Below, one piece after another: positions 12,400-26,100 of a stretch of 64,000 bases of DNA. The notes under the pieces were generated by a model. The model saw only the letters and a list, made by a program, of their open reading frames with translations. It was not told the DNA's origin and searched no databases. Origin of the DNA: Pseudoscleropodium purum (taxonomy: Eukaryota > Streptophyta > Bryopsida > Hypnales > Brachytheciaceae); assembly GCA_963969395.1 (NCBI GenBank), contig OZ017799.1, positions 13,332,501 through 13,396,500 of the forward strand, given 5' to 3'. Positions within the stretch are counted from its first letter, which is position 1. The number at the start of each line of letters is the position of its first letter. The position numbers were made by a program, and so were the translations under genes.

Positions 12400-15300
12400 A
12401 GATGGCTCATACATCTTTTTTTAGTTAGAATAAGCGAGTTGTTTTAGATCCATCTCTTTTGAAAGTAGGTAAGTTGTTTTAAGGTAAGTACAAAGTGACA
12501 CATATACACTTTAAATTCTTTTTGTGGTTATTTTTGGCCAACTTGTGGCATTGATAGGAGTATGCCATAGACACTACTAACAAAGGAACTATAGCTCACA
12601 CCATGGAAAAGCAAAAGATTACAATAGGAAGTGTGGGAATTGTAGAATTCATTTGCTAGTGGTACTTTTCCAAAATGGCCAAAAATCCACGTTTCAAAGC
12701 TTCACAACTTTAATTTCATAGTGAATTAAAAGCTCAAACTTGGAGGATGATACAAGAGCATTACATTTTATTTATATTCCAAAACAAAATTAAAAAATAT
12801 TTATTTTTGACTTAAATCTAAATAATTTTGTCAAATGAAAAGATCATTTTGGAACAAAGAGAGTAGATGAATCATACAACCAAAGGCTCTTAAGGTTTGT
12901 TCCCACCTAGCTTTATAGGATCAATCTTACGTTTAACAGCTTTAAAGGCAAAGTGCATTTTCATCTATGGTAGTTAATAATAATCGATTTTACTTGGCTA
13001 GTGAGATGGCATATATATATAAGAGTACTTTTATGATAATAAATTACAAAGAAGTAGTTAGATGTTCTTGTACAATTATTTATACATCTATAAAAATAAA
13101 TATTTGAGAAAATAGAAGAGGCTCTTATCAACTTGGCTTGCAGATTGAGTATACAATAGAACGGTGTTAAAGAAGTGAACAAATTGAGCAATGACAAAAC
13201 AAATTAGTCAATGCTTTCAAGAAGTAGCCTAAAATGAGTGGCCTCAACATCTTATGCTAAATTGAACAACACAAAAATGTCATGATGTCTTTGTTAATTG
13301 TTGTTGACCTTTTCGGTTTTGACATTTCTACCTACAATTATCTCGTTGACACACTATACATTTCATTGTTGAAAACCATGACAATGGAGTACAACACTTG
13401 AATTGACATTTGCTCAAGAACATCATGGGATACAAGGTTTGTAGTGATTTGATTAATTACCAAGCGAATTTTCAATATTTTATAATAATTCAACTTTTGT
13501 CTATACACTCGTGGAATTTACTTTGTAGATGGCTTTGCTTTCATATGAACTAAATACTTTAAGCTTTGAAATTATTTGGATTAAGCTCATCCAATGTCAT
13601 AAGTCATAACTCATAAAAACATTAACTCTTTTTTTTTATGTAAAGAACTAGTTTGGTGAGGTGTTTTAATGCTATAAATGTTGTCATTTTCTGTCAATTT
13701 GGACACTTTTTTTTGTCAATTTTTTGTTAATTCAAACATTTTTCTATCAAATTGGACACTGCTTGTCAAATAGGACATGTCAATTTGTACGCTGTTTTCT
13801 TGTAGTTCAAATACTAAATAAATCATTTAGAGTATTGTAACAATAGTTTCTTTTATGAAGTTTTTAATTTCTTACACTTGGAATGGGATGCTTTTAGAAA
13901 AGTATGACATTCAATTTTTCAAATTTTAAATAATTGAATGTCAAGAATAGAGATTTATTTCAATTCATATTACTTACTTCCAAACACACTTTCTTCAACC
14001 CTAAAGATGTAGTACTACTAAGAAATGATTATGTAGTGTCAGTGTCTGGAAATGGAACATGAAATTGAAGATATTGCAAATCACTTTGTACAATGAAGGA
14101 AAAATATCTAGCAAAGTAGTAGGAGATTCAAAGTTACTATCAGAGAAAGTGTGTCTTTACTAGGCAAAATTTGACATTTTAGGTTGATGAAGAGGAAAGA
14201 AATTGCAAATCTCTAACAAAACAAGTAGACAAGGTTGGAGGATCCAAAAACAACAATTTAACTCTCTAATGGTAATAGGATTTAGCAATTTAAACTACAA
14301 CAAGGAATGTATAGAAACTATGACCGAGCTACTGCACCCAAGAATCAATCTCCATTCAGAAAGAACATTGAAATAATTATAGAAAATGATTGGCCTCAAT
14401 TGTGCCATTTGATTGCATAAAGTTGTATAAATGAAGAAAATATTTAGCCAAAATTGTCTCACTAATAAATTATCAATGAAAGTCAAATTCTATGTTCCAT
14501 TGGATTTTTGATTAATTTTTTTTTAAATTAAAAAAATTCATTGTTTTTGAACATCCACCAAAAGTCATGTGGCCTTCTATAGTCTACAAGACCTAAACTT
14601 TTTCTAATGTGAAGATGGTAGAACTCAAATGGAAAAGTACATTCCGCAGAAAAGCAATGATTTTAAACACTTGAAGAGGAAGTGATTAACACTTCTAGCA
14701 CCACAACCATAACAAAATAGTTGACATAATTTGATGCAAAAAACCCATCAACATGTACAATATTGCTTTAGCTTGTTGACAAATTCTTCATTGCATGATT
14801 CCACTACAAATAACAACATTGAAAGTGTAAACATAGAAGAGATTAACTATAGATGTAGCCAATTTTTTATAAGAAAAACTATCATGATGAACATTCTCCC
14901 GAAAACACAACAGTTTCAATAAACAAATCTCAAAAAACTCCTTGTATAGCTATTTACACATGAATACATGCATACTGCATTTGCAAAGGGTTCTTTATAA
15001 ACGTCCATAGGTATTAATTCCAAGTGGGAAAAGGCTTTGAGTTTAAAAATTTAGATTTTGAAGATTAGGTTTTGAAGCCCTCTTCTCTTATTATCTCTCT
15101 TTTAAGTGTATGTTGTCGTGATGTAAATATATAAATTATATATAACCTTTTTTTATTTTGTAATGTGAAAAGATTCTATAATCTGAAAGACAAGCTTCAA
15201 GGTGACACTTGTTGCTAATGAAGTTGTTGAAAAGATGAAAATCTTGGATAAGTTTTTTTTAGTTTGAATTATTATTTTGAGTCTTATAGAATCTGTACTT

Positions 15301-18300
15301 GGGTTTGAAGTTTGATTCTAGAATGTCAAATTGGAATTTTTATAGAATTGTAAGATCTAAAGTCTCAATTTGAGGCTAAACTTGAGCTTTCCTTGTCACA
15401 TTTGTTAGACAAATCATTTCAATGAGGGGTTTCTATACCATTGGCAATCTATTTGCAAGATGAGGCTAGACCTTTTTGTTCATTGAAGAAATCTTGTATG
15501 AAATAGCATTGGCATGGTAATTTCCAAAAGATACTTCTATTTTGGTGATTTTTTTTCAAGTTGTGTGTATTGAACCAAGAACCCTAGAAGTGACATTTAA
15601 AAGCAATTTTTAAGGCTTGAATGACAATTAGTACTACTATATGGTTGGACCAATTAAAAAAAGCATTGGCCATTAGTATTGGTTGAAAGAGTTAGTAAAT
15701 CTTTTAACAAAAGCTAAACATGCAAATTTCATTGCAAACACTGTCAAGCGCATCCTCAAGTTTTTGCAAATGGAACAACATTATTTTTTTACTTCAATTT
15801 TTACCTCCATTTGATTTTGGATGAAATTTTATTGCTAATTTAAGTTTTTTTTGGTACTCTATTTGTATTTTAGGAGTTCAAAGTTATAGAAATAAAAATA
15901 GTTTACTTCCTAATTTGATTTTTGAAGTTCCTTGGCCTTGAAAGGAAAATAAGAACTTTCCTTTGAGAGTTTTTCTTGGGTCAATGGGTATTTGTGAAGG
16001 CCCATATGATGTTTACATAGATTGTGTCTACCTACCCTAGGGGTCTAGAGGCTAGGTAGGCATCTTCTTACTACCTTCTATTTGGGTTTTGGTGAAAGAA
16101 GTAAGTATGTTTTGTTTTGGAGAATGGGAATGTAGAGTTTGAAAGGCCAAATATTCAAGTGGTCATATCTTTGGATGTATAAGAAATTTTGAAATGAAAA
16201 TTTAAAAGTTTATTTTCATTTATTTTTACATTTCAAACAGATTTTTTTTGTATGATTTGGAAATGGAAGCAAAAAGTTATAAGCATGTGAATGGACAAGG
16301 GGTTGTGGCCACCCAACAAAGAGAAGCAAAGATTCAAGCGGCTACCAAAGTTTGTATTTTTTGCTTATATATATTTTAATTTGGGAGCATTAGAAAAGTC
16401 TTTATTAGCTTTTCAAAGACTCATATTTCAAAGTAATTAGAACTTTAGAGAAAGTTATGGATTTTTAAGTAGCTAAAGGTTTGTTACTTTTATTGTTTGA
16501 AATCCGAAACTTTGTAAAACTATGAATTGTATTTGAAGAATCAATTGCAAGTGAAATTTCTAATAAACATAGGAGATTTTGTTAGCTTTTCAGAAAGCTA
16601 TTACTTTTTTAGTTTGATGAAAATTTGCAATAGTTATAAGTAGTGAAGTAAATGAAGGTCTATTGCTCTCTTATTTGAAGAAAAATGTAGTTAAAATGGA
16701 TTTAGATTTGTGTTTTTTTTAAGATTAGAAGATTCCAAGACTTAAAGACAACAAAATTGAAGGCTCGTATATTGTAGCTTATAATTTGTTCTTCTTAATC
16801 AATTTAAGAGACTTGTTGTCTTTCTATTATTGTATTTAGTTGGTTTTAAAGGCTTATTGTTTTCATTTTTGGATTGTAAACATTGTCGTGGGTTATATAG
16901 GTACTCAATAATAGAACCATTTTGCATTAATGGTGATGAAATTGGATTAATCATCCACATGGTTGTATCTTATTGTCATTTTCATTGGTGAGGCACGATT
17001 GTTGGTTACCATGGATTTGAAGTTTAGGAACCAATCCCTCAAACGATCCAACTCATAGTTTGGTCATTTTGTTTTATCCGTTTGAAGTATGAGGTTTTAT
17101 ATCACCTATCTTCACCGTTGAATCCAATTATAGCTATTAGAGTATAGGTCAATGGAAAGTAGTTAGAAGATTAAAAGACTAGAAGATTTGACTCAACTTC
17201 CCAGCAAACTATTTCTAATCACAGTGAGATACTTTGCATATTCCTAAAGCAACCTCTTCTCTACTTGACAAGAAAACAATGTATGGTTGTATTGGAAAGA
17301 TCTTTTGAAAAATGGTTGTAAAAAAGGAAAAGAAAAGAAATGTTAAGAAATTTAGTTTAAATGAATAAACATTTGTCAAATAGGTCATCATTTTCTTTTG
17401 GATTGGAAAGAAGGTGGTGATGAAGACTAGGATTTTGGTAGAAATGATGTGGATTGTGTACAAAAAACATTAGCATTGATTTTAGGAAAGATGATTTAGT
17501 TAAATCAAATAGGACAAATTGAAGGCATTCGATGGGATTTTTTTAGGTTTGGGTAAAGGACATTAGTAGAAATATGTAGAGGATAGTATAAAGAGGTTGC
17601 TTGAATTCACACAAGAAATTCCATAGAACCAAATTGCAAGATTCCACTTAGAAGAAAACACATATGAATAAGGAAAAAAGAAAAAGAACATCCAATAAAG
17701 AAAGCACAAGGGATTAGCTAGAAGAAGTCACAAAGCACGAATGATGAATTGAAATAAGACTAAGTAAAACGGGATCACAGAGTAGCACTAGATCCTTAAA
17801 GGTAAAGGATATTTTGGCAAATGGCAAGCAAGTGGAACAAAGATAATAGGGCAATGACAACAAAAGGTCTAAAAAAACCTAAAAAATTATTAGGCAAGGT
17901 AAAAAAATAAAACATGACAATGACGGTACAAGGACAGGAATATTGTGAAAGAAGTCTCAAATCTTGTATTGGAACGGTGATTTCTTCTAAGAGGATAAAG
18001 AAACAAATCAATATCAAATAGAGGAAAGAAATCCAAGGTTCAAACCTAGATAATCAAAACGTTAGAGAGACAAAGACGAACATGAAAAAAAAGACTAATA
18101 AAAGATAGAAGATGTAGCAACCAAACTAGAGACGTACTTAAGACAACAAGGGCTACAACAATAAGTTAATGCCAAACAAGCAAGGGATAAAAAGGAATTT
18201 CCAATCTGATTGGATTGAGGCTAGTTTGAACCAATTTTCTTCTATATTCATTTTGTTTTTTTGGTATTTATTATAATATCTAAAAAAATACAAACTATCT

Positions 18301-20240
18301 TGGTATGTGGATAAGGGTAATGATTATATTGTGGAGAAATTGATGGTCTACAAAAAGGGAGGTCAAACATTAAATAAAAGAATAAAAAAATTAATATCTG
18401 ATATACGAGATAGGACCAGTGGATTTTTTTTGTAAAATTTCACACCAAATCAATACTCTATAGGTAGTTGAAACACTATAAAAAAATTTTATGGGTAAAA
18501 TGAGAGAATTGAAAGAAACTACTAATTTAGTGCATTCATATTCATTGCTTGTAGGAACAAAGCAGTGGCACATCACTTAGGTGAGTGATGGGCAAGTTAC
18601 CACCAATGATGTTAAGTGATACTTTCAAATGTACCATTTATGAAGGGCCCCATTGGAATTTAGGATTTTGCTTGAATGCTTCCCTCCTAAAACATCTACC
18701 TTGCTTTTGGATCCCTCTAATTTATTGATGAATCACTCACTTGGTGGCACCTTAGTACATTGAATTATAGTAGTTTTCCACTACTGACTACTCTTAACTT
18801 CAATGTTGTTGTACGTATTCATGTAGAGTGGTTGCTAGCATTGTTCTTCAAGCTTGAATACACTCTACTTGCATAGCTTGAGAATCATAGTGATGCAATG
18901 ACAAAAGTCCTTATTTCCAAAAATGACAAATGCTAGTAGTATTATCTTCATTTACAATTCCCATTGTTTGGAGCCTAATTTGACTTGCCAACTTCTAAAT
19001 AACGTTATTTGCACAATAGCATCTGTCCTACTTTCAAACTCTCTTAGCTCTACCTTTACAAGTCGACTTTTATCTCTAGATTTACATTCTTCTTGTATTT
19101 GTAAGTTTCATCGCCTATGGGAGCATTTCTAATTGAGAGGTTAAAAGAGTGATTGATTCATAGTATGAGTTGTCTATTAAATGGTTGTGAGTTGAGTACA
19201 CACTTTAGGATTTTTCAAAATTCCTACATTTGATGGCTTGCAAATGTATTGTTGTGTAAGCATTGTATGGAGGTTTGAGTAGTGATTAATTTCATGCTTT
19301 GTATTATTTCAATCAAAGCTTATTTGTGATTAACTAGTTAGAAGTCTATGGTGCTTTGTTGATTAGGATTTCAAGGGTCCACAAGATTGATAAGTGTTAT
19401 AATTGACTTGGAAGGCTACAACTTTTTAAAGTGGGGAGTGAATCTTGAACTTTTTTATAGAGGGTAATTAGTTCCAAGGTTAGTTTGTTTCCTTTTTTGA
19501 CACAAATTTCAACTTGCTGAGACACTTCAAGAAGCAAGTAAAATTGCTTGTCCTATCCTTTCATGTAGTGAGGCCATTGAATTGATACGGAGCATAGTGG
19601 TAGCATTAAAGTGCTCATGTGTTTATGTGAAGGTCAAATTTGGCAAAAATTAGGTCATTTTTGTTAAAATGTGCCACATGTCATTTTGTAAATGGAATGA
19701 GGTCTTAATTTGATGTGGAAATTCAATTTCTACATCCGAGTGTTGAATTAGACCTTTATATATGGTAATTCAAAAATACTTTTTGAACTATAGGATGCCC
19801 ATACTGTCTTGGGAATCCGAATTGCAGATAAGGTAGGAGGCTTAGAAATGGTGCATCTAAGGACTCGTCCACCTTTTTCATGTATTTATTTGGTCGGGAA
19901 TATTTTTAGCTCATTTTTCAGACTAAGAGAAATTGATGAGGAATCTAACTCAAGTGGTTTCGTATTTTTCCAAAGATTTTTGAGTTACTTATGAATTTTC
20001 AAACGAGTTGGGTCATAGGTCCCTATTTGTGACCCTAAGTCTTTCATAAACGGTTCACTTACAATTCTAAATAAAAATGGAGAAAACAAAGAGAATTTTT
20101 GGCTCTTGCAATTAATAATGTTTTTTTCCTTGGTTCATTCAATGACTATACTGGTCAATTCTTAATGCCCACACTGTTTTACAGCCTCCTACCTTACATG
20201 GGAAAAGCAAACTGGGCAAGAGAACGCAGAAGGTGACATT
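12400..20240. other. AT-rich intergenic DNA, no gene seen
   Basis: Only short chance frames. No recognised transposon ends, RNA genes or exon-like GC-richer blocks until about 20.25 kb, where GC content rises into the leader of the EMC8/9 gene. Confidence 0.5.
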
Positions 20241-20344
20241 ACAGAAGGTGACATTAAAGAGGTCTCAGCATTGGCATATGCGTTTGCCTCCGGAGTAATC
20301 TTTCTGTTTGCGAAGGAGCTTCTTCAGTAGTTCTCGTCTTTCGC

Positions 20345-20380
20345 AACAGCATTCCCGAGTCTTGATTCCCGAGTCTTGGA
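20345..20380 (+). repeat. 14-bp tandem duplication in EMC8/9 leader region
   Basis: ATTCCCGAGTCTTG occurs twice back to back within the GC-richer sequence just upstream of the EMC8/9 start, probably in the 5' untranslated region or core promoter. Confidence 0.6.
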
Positions 20381-20489
20381 ACTGCAATCAGGGCTGCAAT
20401 CCATCCGCTCGTCAATATTCTCTCCCTGAACCTCCTCCCTCTTCCCCTTCCGCGATTAGGGTTTGGTTTCGTGTTGGTTTCACCGGTGA

Positions 20490-21101
20490 ATGGTGGAGGA
20501 CTCAATAGCTATGGCGACCTACGACCTACGACAAACGGCGTACGTGAAGCTGGTCCTCCACGCTTTGAAGCACCCCACCAGTGCCGTGAACGGCGTCTTG
20601 ATCGGTCGCATCGACGGCACCACCGTCGAAGTCACCGACTGTGTCCCCCTGTTCCACGGCCAATTAGGTCTCCTCCCCATGCTGGAGCTCGCGCTCTCCC
20701 AAGTGGACGAGCATCTGGCCTCCACGAAGGACGAAACCATCGTAGGGTACTACCATGCCAATGAGCTCTTCGACAACCACGAGCTCAGCCCTCTCGGGAA
20801 GAAGATCGGCGATCACATTGCGCGCCACTGCCCGCAAGCGGGTATTCTCGTGCTGGACAACCGACTGCTAGGAGCTCTTGCCAAAGGGACAGGGAAGGCG
20901 ACGCCCGTGGTGGGGTTGTATGTTCGCGAGGGGTCGATTTGGAAGGGAGCTCCTGCGGGGGTGTTGCGGTTGCGGGACACGGCGGCGAATAATCTGCTGT
21001 GCGATTATATCAAGGAGGAGCGGCAGCGGCGTGTGGTGGATTTTGATGAGCATTTGGACGACGTTTCCAAGGACTGGTTAAATCCAACGCTCTTCAACTG
21101 A
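20490..21101 (+). CDS. ER membrane protein complex subunit 8/9 (UPF0172 family)
   Basis: A 203-residue protein matching plant EMC8/9 end to end: start region with TAYVKLVLHALKHP, then VNGVLIGR, VPLFHG, LPMLELAL, the GYYHANE segment, IGDHIARHCPQA, and the family's closing DHLDDVSKDWLNP with C-terminal LFN. EMC8/9 is a cytosolic-side subunit of the EMC, which inserts tail-anchored and multipass proteins into the ER membrane. Its fold is MPN-like but lacks the JAMM metal ligands, and none are seen here, so it is structural rather than a protease. Two in-frame starts exist: ATG at 20490 and ATG at 20511 (MATYDL); the second gives the more usual N-terminus. The frame is a single exon. It is GC-richer than its surroundings. 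Family identity is strong. Confidence 0.93.
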   Translation: MVEDSIAMATYDLRQTAYVKLVLHALKHPTSAVNGVLIGRIDGTTVEVTDCVPLFHGQLGLLPMLELALSQVDEHLASTKDETIVGYYHANELFDNHELSPLGKKIGDHIARHCPQAGILVLDNRLLGALAKGTGKATPVVGLYVREGSIWKGAPAGVLRLRDTAANNLLCDYIKEERQRRVVDFDEHLDDVSKDWLNPTLFN

Positions 21102-21146
21102 GTGTCATTTTTTTGAAATTTAATTGTTTTCAAATTTGCATTGACA

Positions 21147-21716
21147 GGGAGCTTTAGGGTTCAACCGAATGTGCGGAGGTGGAGGTTGCGAGGGTTTGCT
21201 TATAGTCTAAACCCTAAAGTTTTGGGGTTTCTCAAATGGTCCGCCTCCGTCTTTTACAAGAGATGGTTACATAATGGTAATAGCACTGACAATTAGGTCT
21301 ATTGTTTGTTTCAAGTAATGTAGCGACGCCCTGATTATGTAACAAAGTCCTGATTTTTTAATATAGAGCCCGTTGGGAGTATTTTTTTTCATTTAGCGAA
21401 GTCCAGAGAGATCGCTACTTACTGGATTAATGTCTTTTCAAAAAAATTCATTTTTTTCTGAAGTTTTCTTATGATATGATCTAATACCTGCATTGGTGGA
21501 GAACTTTAGGGTACAATTAAATATGGGAAGGTTTAGGTTTCAAGGGTTTGCCATGGTTCAAACCCTAAAATTTTAGGAGCCTCTAGTTCTGCCTCTATCT
21601 CTTTCAAGAGTTGGTTACATGATGGTAGTAGCAGTGATAATTAGTTTCCTGATTATTTAGCTGCTCCTTGGTTATGTAACATAGTTCTGATTTTTCAATA
21701 TAGAGCCCTCTTCTCC
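21147..21716. repeat. diverged tandem duplication downstream of EMC8/9
   Basis: About 225 bp at 21147-21375 recur, diverged, at 21500-21716. Shared blocks in order are CTTTAGGGT, AAACCCTAAA, TTTCAAGAGTTGGTTACATG-like sequence, TTATGTAAC and AATATAGAGCCC. The period is about 340-350 bp. It lies in or just beyond the EMC8/9 3' untranslated region and is non-coding. Confidence 0.75.
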
Positions 21717-21719
21717 CTT

Positions 21720-23160
21720 GGTCGCCTCATCACATTCTTGAAAGGAAGCGGTAGCTCCTGGCCTATCTGCTAATTCAAAGGAAGAATTGGGGTTGCTCCG
21801 GTCTTGACACTTCTTTGACACAGATCCTCTTTCATTTTAAACCGAAGCGTTGTTACCCGATCAACTGTTGGTGGTATGTGAAGTGTAGTTACTGTCAACA
21901 ATAAGGCAACTAGAATGAAAAGGTGTGCGTGGTCAACCCTGCTCTAGATTGTTGTGATTCTTAAGCAATGTTGAGTACAGTTTTTTTCCACAGATATCCG
22001 ATGAAACGGGCAGGGTTGGGTTATTGTTTGCATGGAAACGACACGATATTGGTAATGTGCTGCAGTCTATGATTTGCGATTTGGATTTCACACGTCACGT
22101 TTGATGTGCTGGTCGATATTACAGGGAATGAAGATGACGCTCTCGTTCGTATCGATTTGTAAGTCTGGCATTTGCAGAGATGACAGCAACTCCGATCACC
22201 AAAATTGTCTTCGTAGAGATTAATTTCTGCATAATACGCAATTAGAGAGTTAGCAAAGAGTAGGTGGTCTTGCACATGCAGATGGAGAGACATGTGTTAC
22301 TGTGGTCCCTGTAGGGAAGACATGGATTCCTATGAACTCTCTAACTGCATGAACCTCTCTTAGTGCATAAGTCCTGGTAGCATGCACTAAGAGAGGCTCT
22401 ACCTGTATTCTACCACTATTCGGCCTTAACCTGCAGGTATAAGTGCACCTATGGACAATAGGAAGAGCCCAAACAATGGTCTGAGCATGGTTCATGGATC
22501 GGGGTATTGGACTACTTGACTCTTTGTTGGCAATTTAAAGAGGATTCCAATATTTGCATACATGTTGTACAATACCTACACCCAACATGAATATAGGTGA
22601 ACCAACCTTTTGCAAATACAGGGACACAACTACCATGAACAGAGGACTTGGATCACGAGCCAGGACCCTTGGAGTATTAATGACATACAGTAAGTTTATC
22701 CAGCTCAATGGTGTCGATCTCCTCGCAGTCTTTCAACAGGACAAACCAAAAGGCCTTCCTCAATCCACAACCCACAATTCCAACAATTGATCGCATCCGA
22801 CCTTTACTGTTAGGAATTGTCATGTTTTTCACCATGAAGATAGATCATGTGGATACAAAAAAACGTACCCAAACATGACAATTCAGGATGGAGAGCTCAA
22901 AAAAATTCTTTCCAGATCACCATTTTAAATCAAGGTGATCTGAACGAGAAAAGTAGTAGTTTGTAAAAGAGAGGCACAAAAAGGCCACTATTAGAAGCAT
23001 TCTCAACAGACAAATTTATACCAATGCTGTAAAGCCAAGCCGATATGCTACATAAATTGCCCTTACTGCACCCATAAGCTCACACCTGTAGTCACACAAT
23101 ATATTCGAGTATCTCCCTAATCAAGGTCCAGAAGTGAATTATGCACCCGTAAAAATGTAA
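21720..23160. other. intergenic between EMC8/9 and the RING gene
   Basis: Convergent gene tails. No gene seen apart from the small hairpin at 22354-22396. The end near 23.16 kb probably includes the 3' untranslated region of the minus-strand RING gene. Confidence 0.5.
22354..22396. repeat. perfect 15-bp stem hairpin
   Basis: CCTCTCTTAGTGCAT (22354-22368) is exactly reverse-complemented at 22382-22396, with a 13-nt loop. It is not followed by a T-run and no function is recognised. Confidence 0.8.
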
Positions 23161-23163
23161 GAA

Positions 23164-26100
23164 TCAGACTCGTAGCCAAACCGAGGAAGACCGCGACAGC
23201 TTGACTGCCGAATCAGGGTTGTAAGCCTTTCTACAACCTGGGCAGCGCCCATCGTCCGAAGAGATTCTGTGGTAGCAGAATAGACACAGTTGAAAGCCAC
23301 AAGTGCAGGGCATATATGACGAGTCAGTCATATCAAGCTCCTCCGTGCAAATAGGGCAGTAAGACGGTGTTGCAGGTTGATTCCCCCACATGTTTCCGTG
23401 CATGTTGCCCCAACCTTGATGGTTGTTATTGCTCGAGTGGTTCGGGTATGTATGCTGCTTGGTGAGCCTCGGCAATGTTGGAGGTCGAGATACATCATCA
23501 GGTCGCCAAGCCCTTCCTCCATTTCCTCTCCGGCCTCCAAAACCAGAATTCTTGTACTTGTACTCAGGTTTCAACTGGCCACTTTGCATGTCAGGATGAT
23601 GCGGATTGTAATGGTGAGCACCATTCTGCTTCTTGTCATGTAATTCCTTCCCTTCACTATGCAGAGCACGGTCAGAGCTAGGACCCTTGTGAGACCCTTC
23701 TGATCGATGCGGAGAACTCTGTACATGCAACGCATCAAAAGCAGATTCCCAGTCATCCTCAGCATCGTGAGACTCGTCATTGTCTTCAGAACCACTTCCT
23801 GTGCTGTAGCTGCTACTTGCACACGAGCTGTTTGACCGTGACTTGCTCATATCGCTACCGGAACGCCCATTATTAGCCGAGTCCTGCTTATGCTCACTTC
23901 CCCCATGCAGTTCTTCATCCCTGAAATACTTGGGTGCCCTTGAGGAACCATCCTGCCTCTTTGATGGAACTTCTCGTTTAGAGTTCTTAACTTCATTACT
24001 CATGCCACTTCCAGAGGATCGTGAATGTGAGGCAGGGGAACCTACAGGTGTTCGCTCACACAAAGATCCACTCGAACCTGAACCTTGACTGCGAGAGCTC
24101 CCTGACGGACCTGCCCTCTCTTGCGGCATGCACTCTCCATCCCCAGTCTTGTGGTGCTGCTCACAATTCCGATGCTGTTGCTCATGACTTTGTTCCTGCT
24201 GCTCCGCCTTCCCATGTTTTCCTGTAAGAAGACGGAGGAAACCTCAAGCCATGCTCCAAAAAATGCAAAGATCTAGGAGCAAATCGCTAGCTGGGAATAT
24301 TTAGAAACAAGAGAAAAGATGTGATTTAGCTGGCCAGGACTCTACCCTAACCCCAGCAAAAATCTTGTCGCCTTGAACATTTGACAGTGCTGTAAATTTT
24401 TTTATAAGGTTGAACTCAACAAGGTTAAAAGACGGCGCTCCCTCTATTGCATTCTAAACTACTAGAAACAAGGAGCACACTTAATTCAGAAGACAATTAG
24501 AGTTCACAGATCTATGCTGCTCTATCGACCTAGCCTGGGTCAATCCTCCAGATACTAATTATCAGGAACAGACAGCATCCAAAGCGGATAGAATTTGCAG
24601 CAGATTAAACGGAAGCCAGATTAAAAAGCAAGAAAAGCACGTCTCATGCAAAGAGTCTAAAACTTTAGGCCCTTAACAGAGAAAACAACGCACATGTAAA
24701 TTGAGTATGATACAAGGTGTTGAAAAGCTACATCCACCACAAGCAAGACAAAGGACGCACTCTCAAATTGGACCCTTACAATCGCAACTAATTGGGATAT
24801 CCGAAACAGCATGTAAAGACAAGAACTATCTCTAACGATTCTTAACTTAGCCTTTCATTGGTCTACATGAAAGAAGCTCTACCTTGTGAACCTTGTGATA
24901 ACCATTGTTCTCTACGGGCGTCCAGCTTATGCTGCTTCAGCTTGGCAGACCGGTTCACCTGAACACATAAACCATCTCAGTATTGTTTGGGCACTGAAAG
25001 CTTCTCATCACATAACACTGAGGCGGACAAGACCTCTAGCCACGTGCTTCCACCATTGTTCTTATCAATTCTGAAAAGGACGATGGGAGGTTCAGAGCAA
25101 CAATACTTCTACTCAGCTTTCACTTTCTTGTCCAATAAAACTCGCAGTTTTCCTTAATTCAGTTACTCTATGACATTTCCCGGCAAGTAAACCGGTATTT
25201 GATAAAAGGACCTAGGATGCGAGGGGCTACCAACAGAGAAAATATTTTGCAAAAATCAAGACAGCAATCTGCAATTTGATCCTTCCAGACTAGGGTGCAT
25301 GGAACTCGACGGAATTCAAGAGCAAAAACGAATCACCAGAAGTAAATAAAATGGACAAAGCACAGAGCACGAAGCAAGCCAAGAGGATAGTCGACTGCAG
25401 CAACTATCCAAATTTACAAAGCTACGATTTCAGGAGAGCCGAAAACTAGAGGGGAAAGCGAAAACAAGAGAGAGAATCCTAAAGACACTGGCACTAACAG
25501 TGCACTTCAGAACCTCACCAGGCTTTGAAAATCCTCTTGAAAATCATTAATACCTAAAATAAAGCATTAATGAAAACCTAAGAAATCACATATAGGTCTG
25601 AAAAGTTCTACTATTGCCAGACACAGACGAGTGCTCCAGATTTCTCCACAAGAAAACTCAGAGATAGAACGGATTGGAAAATAAAGAATTTGCATATGAA
25701 GGAATAGGGTCTCACGGATCTGCAGCAGGTACACTACCACGCCATACAGGATATTCAATGTACAAGAGCAACGTAGCCGTCCTAGTAAATTATGTTTAAA
25801 GCTCTGTTCCAAACGACGGAGAAAAAGATTCACGACCCCAAGAAGCCTCCCTTTAAGCACACCAGATACAAACAGGTACATGTAGATACAACACCAGATC
25901 ACTATCATGTGCAAGTATCAAGGGGATTCACGAGATCCGCAGCTGACCAATGCAGATACCCGAATCCATCATTCAATGCCGAAATTACATCAACGACACA
26001 TGCGCATGCAAGATATGGAAAAACTCACTACGCAAACCTAGACCCTAACCCTTGCCGGCACTCCTCGAGATGCAATCATCTCCCGCGGCATGAGAATTGA

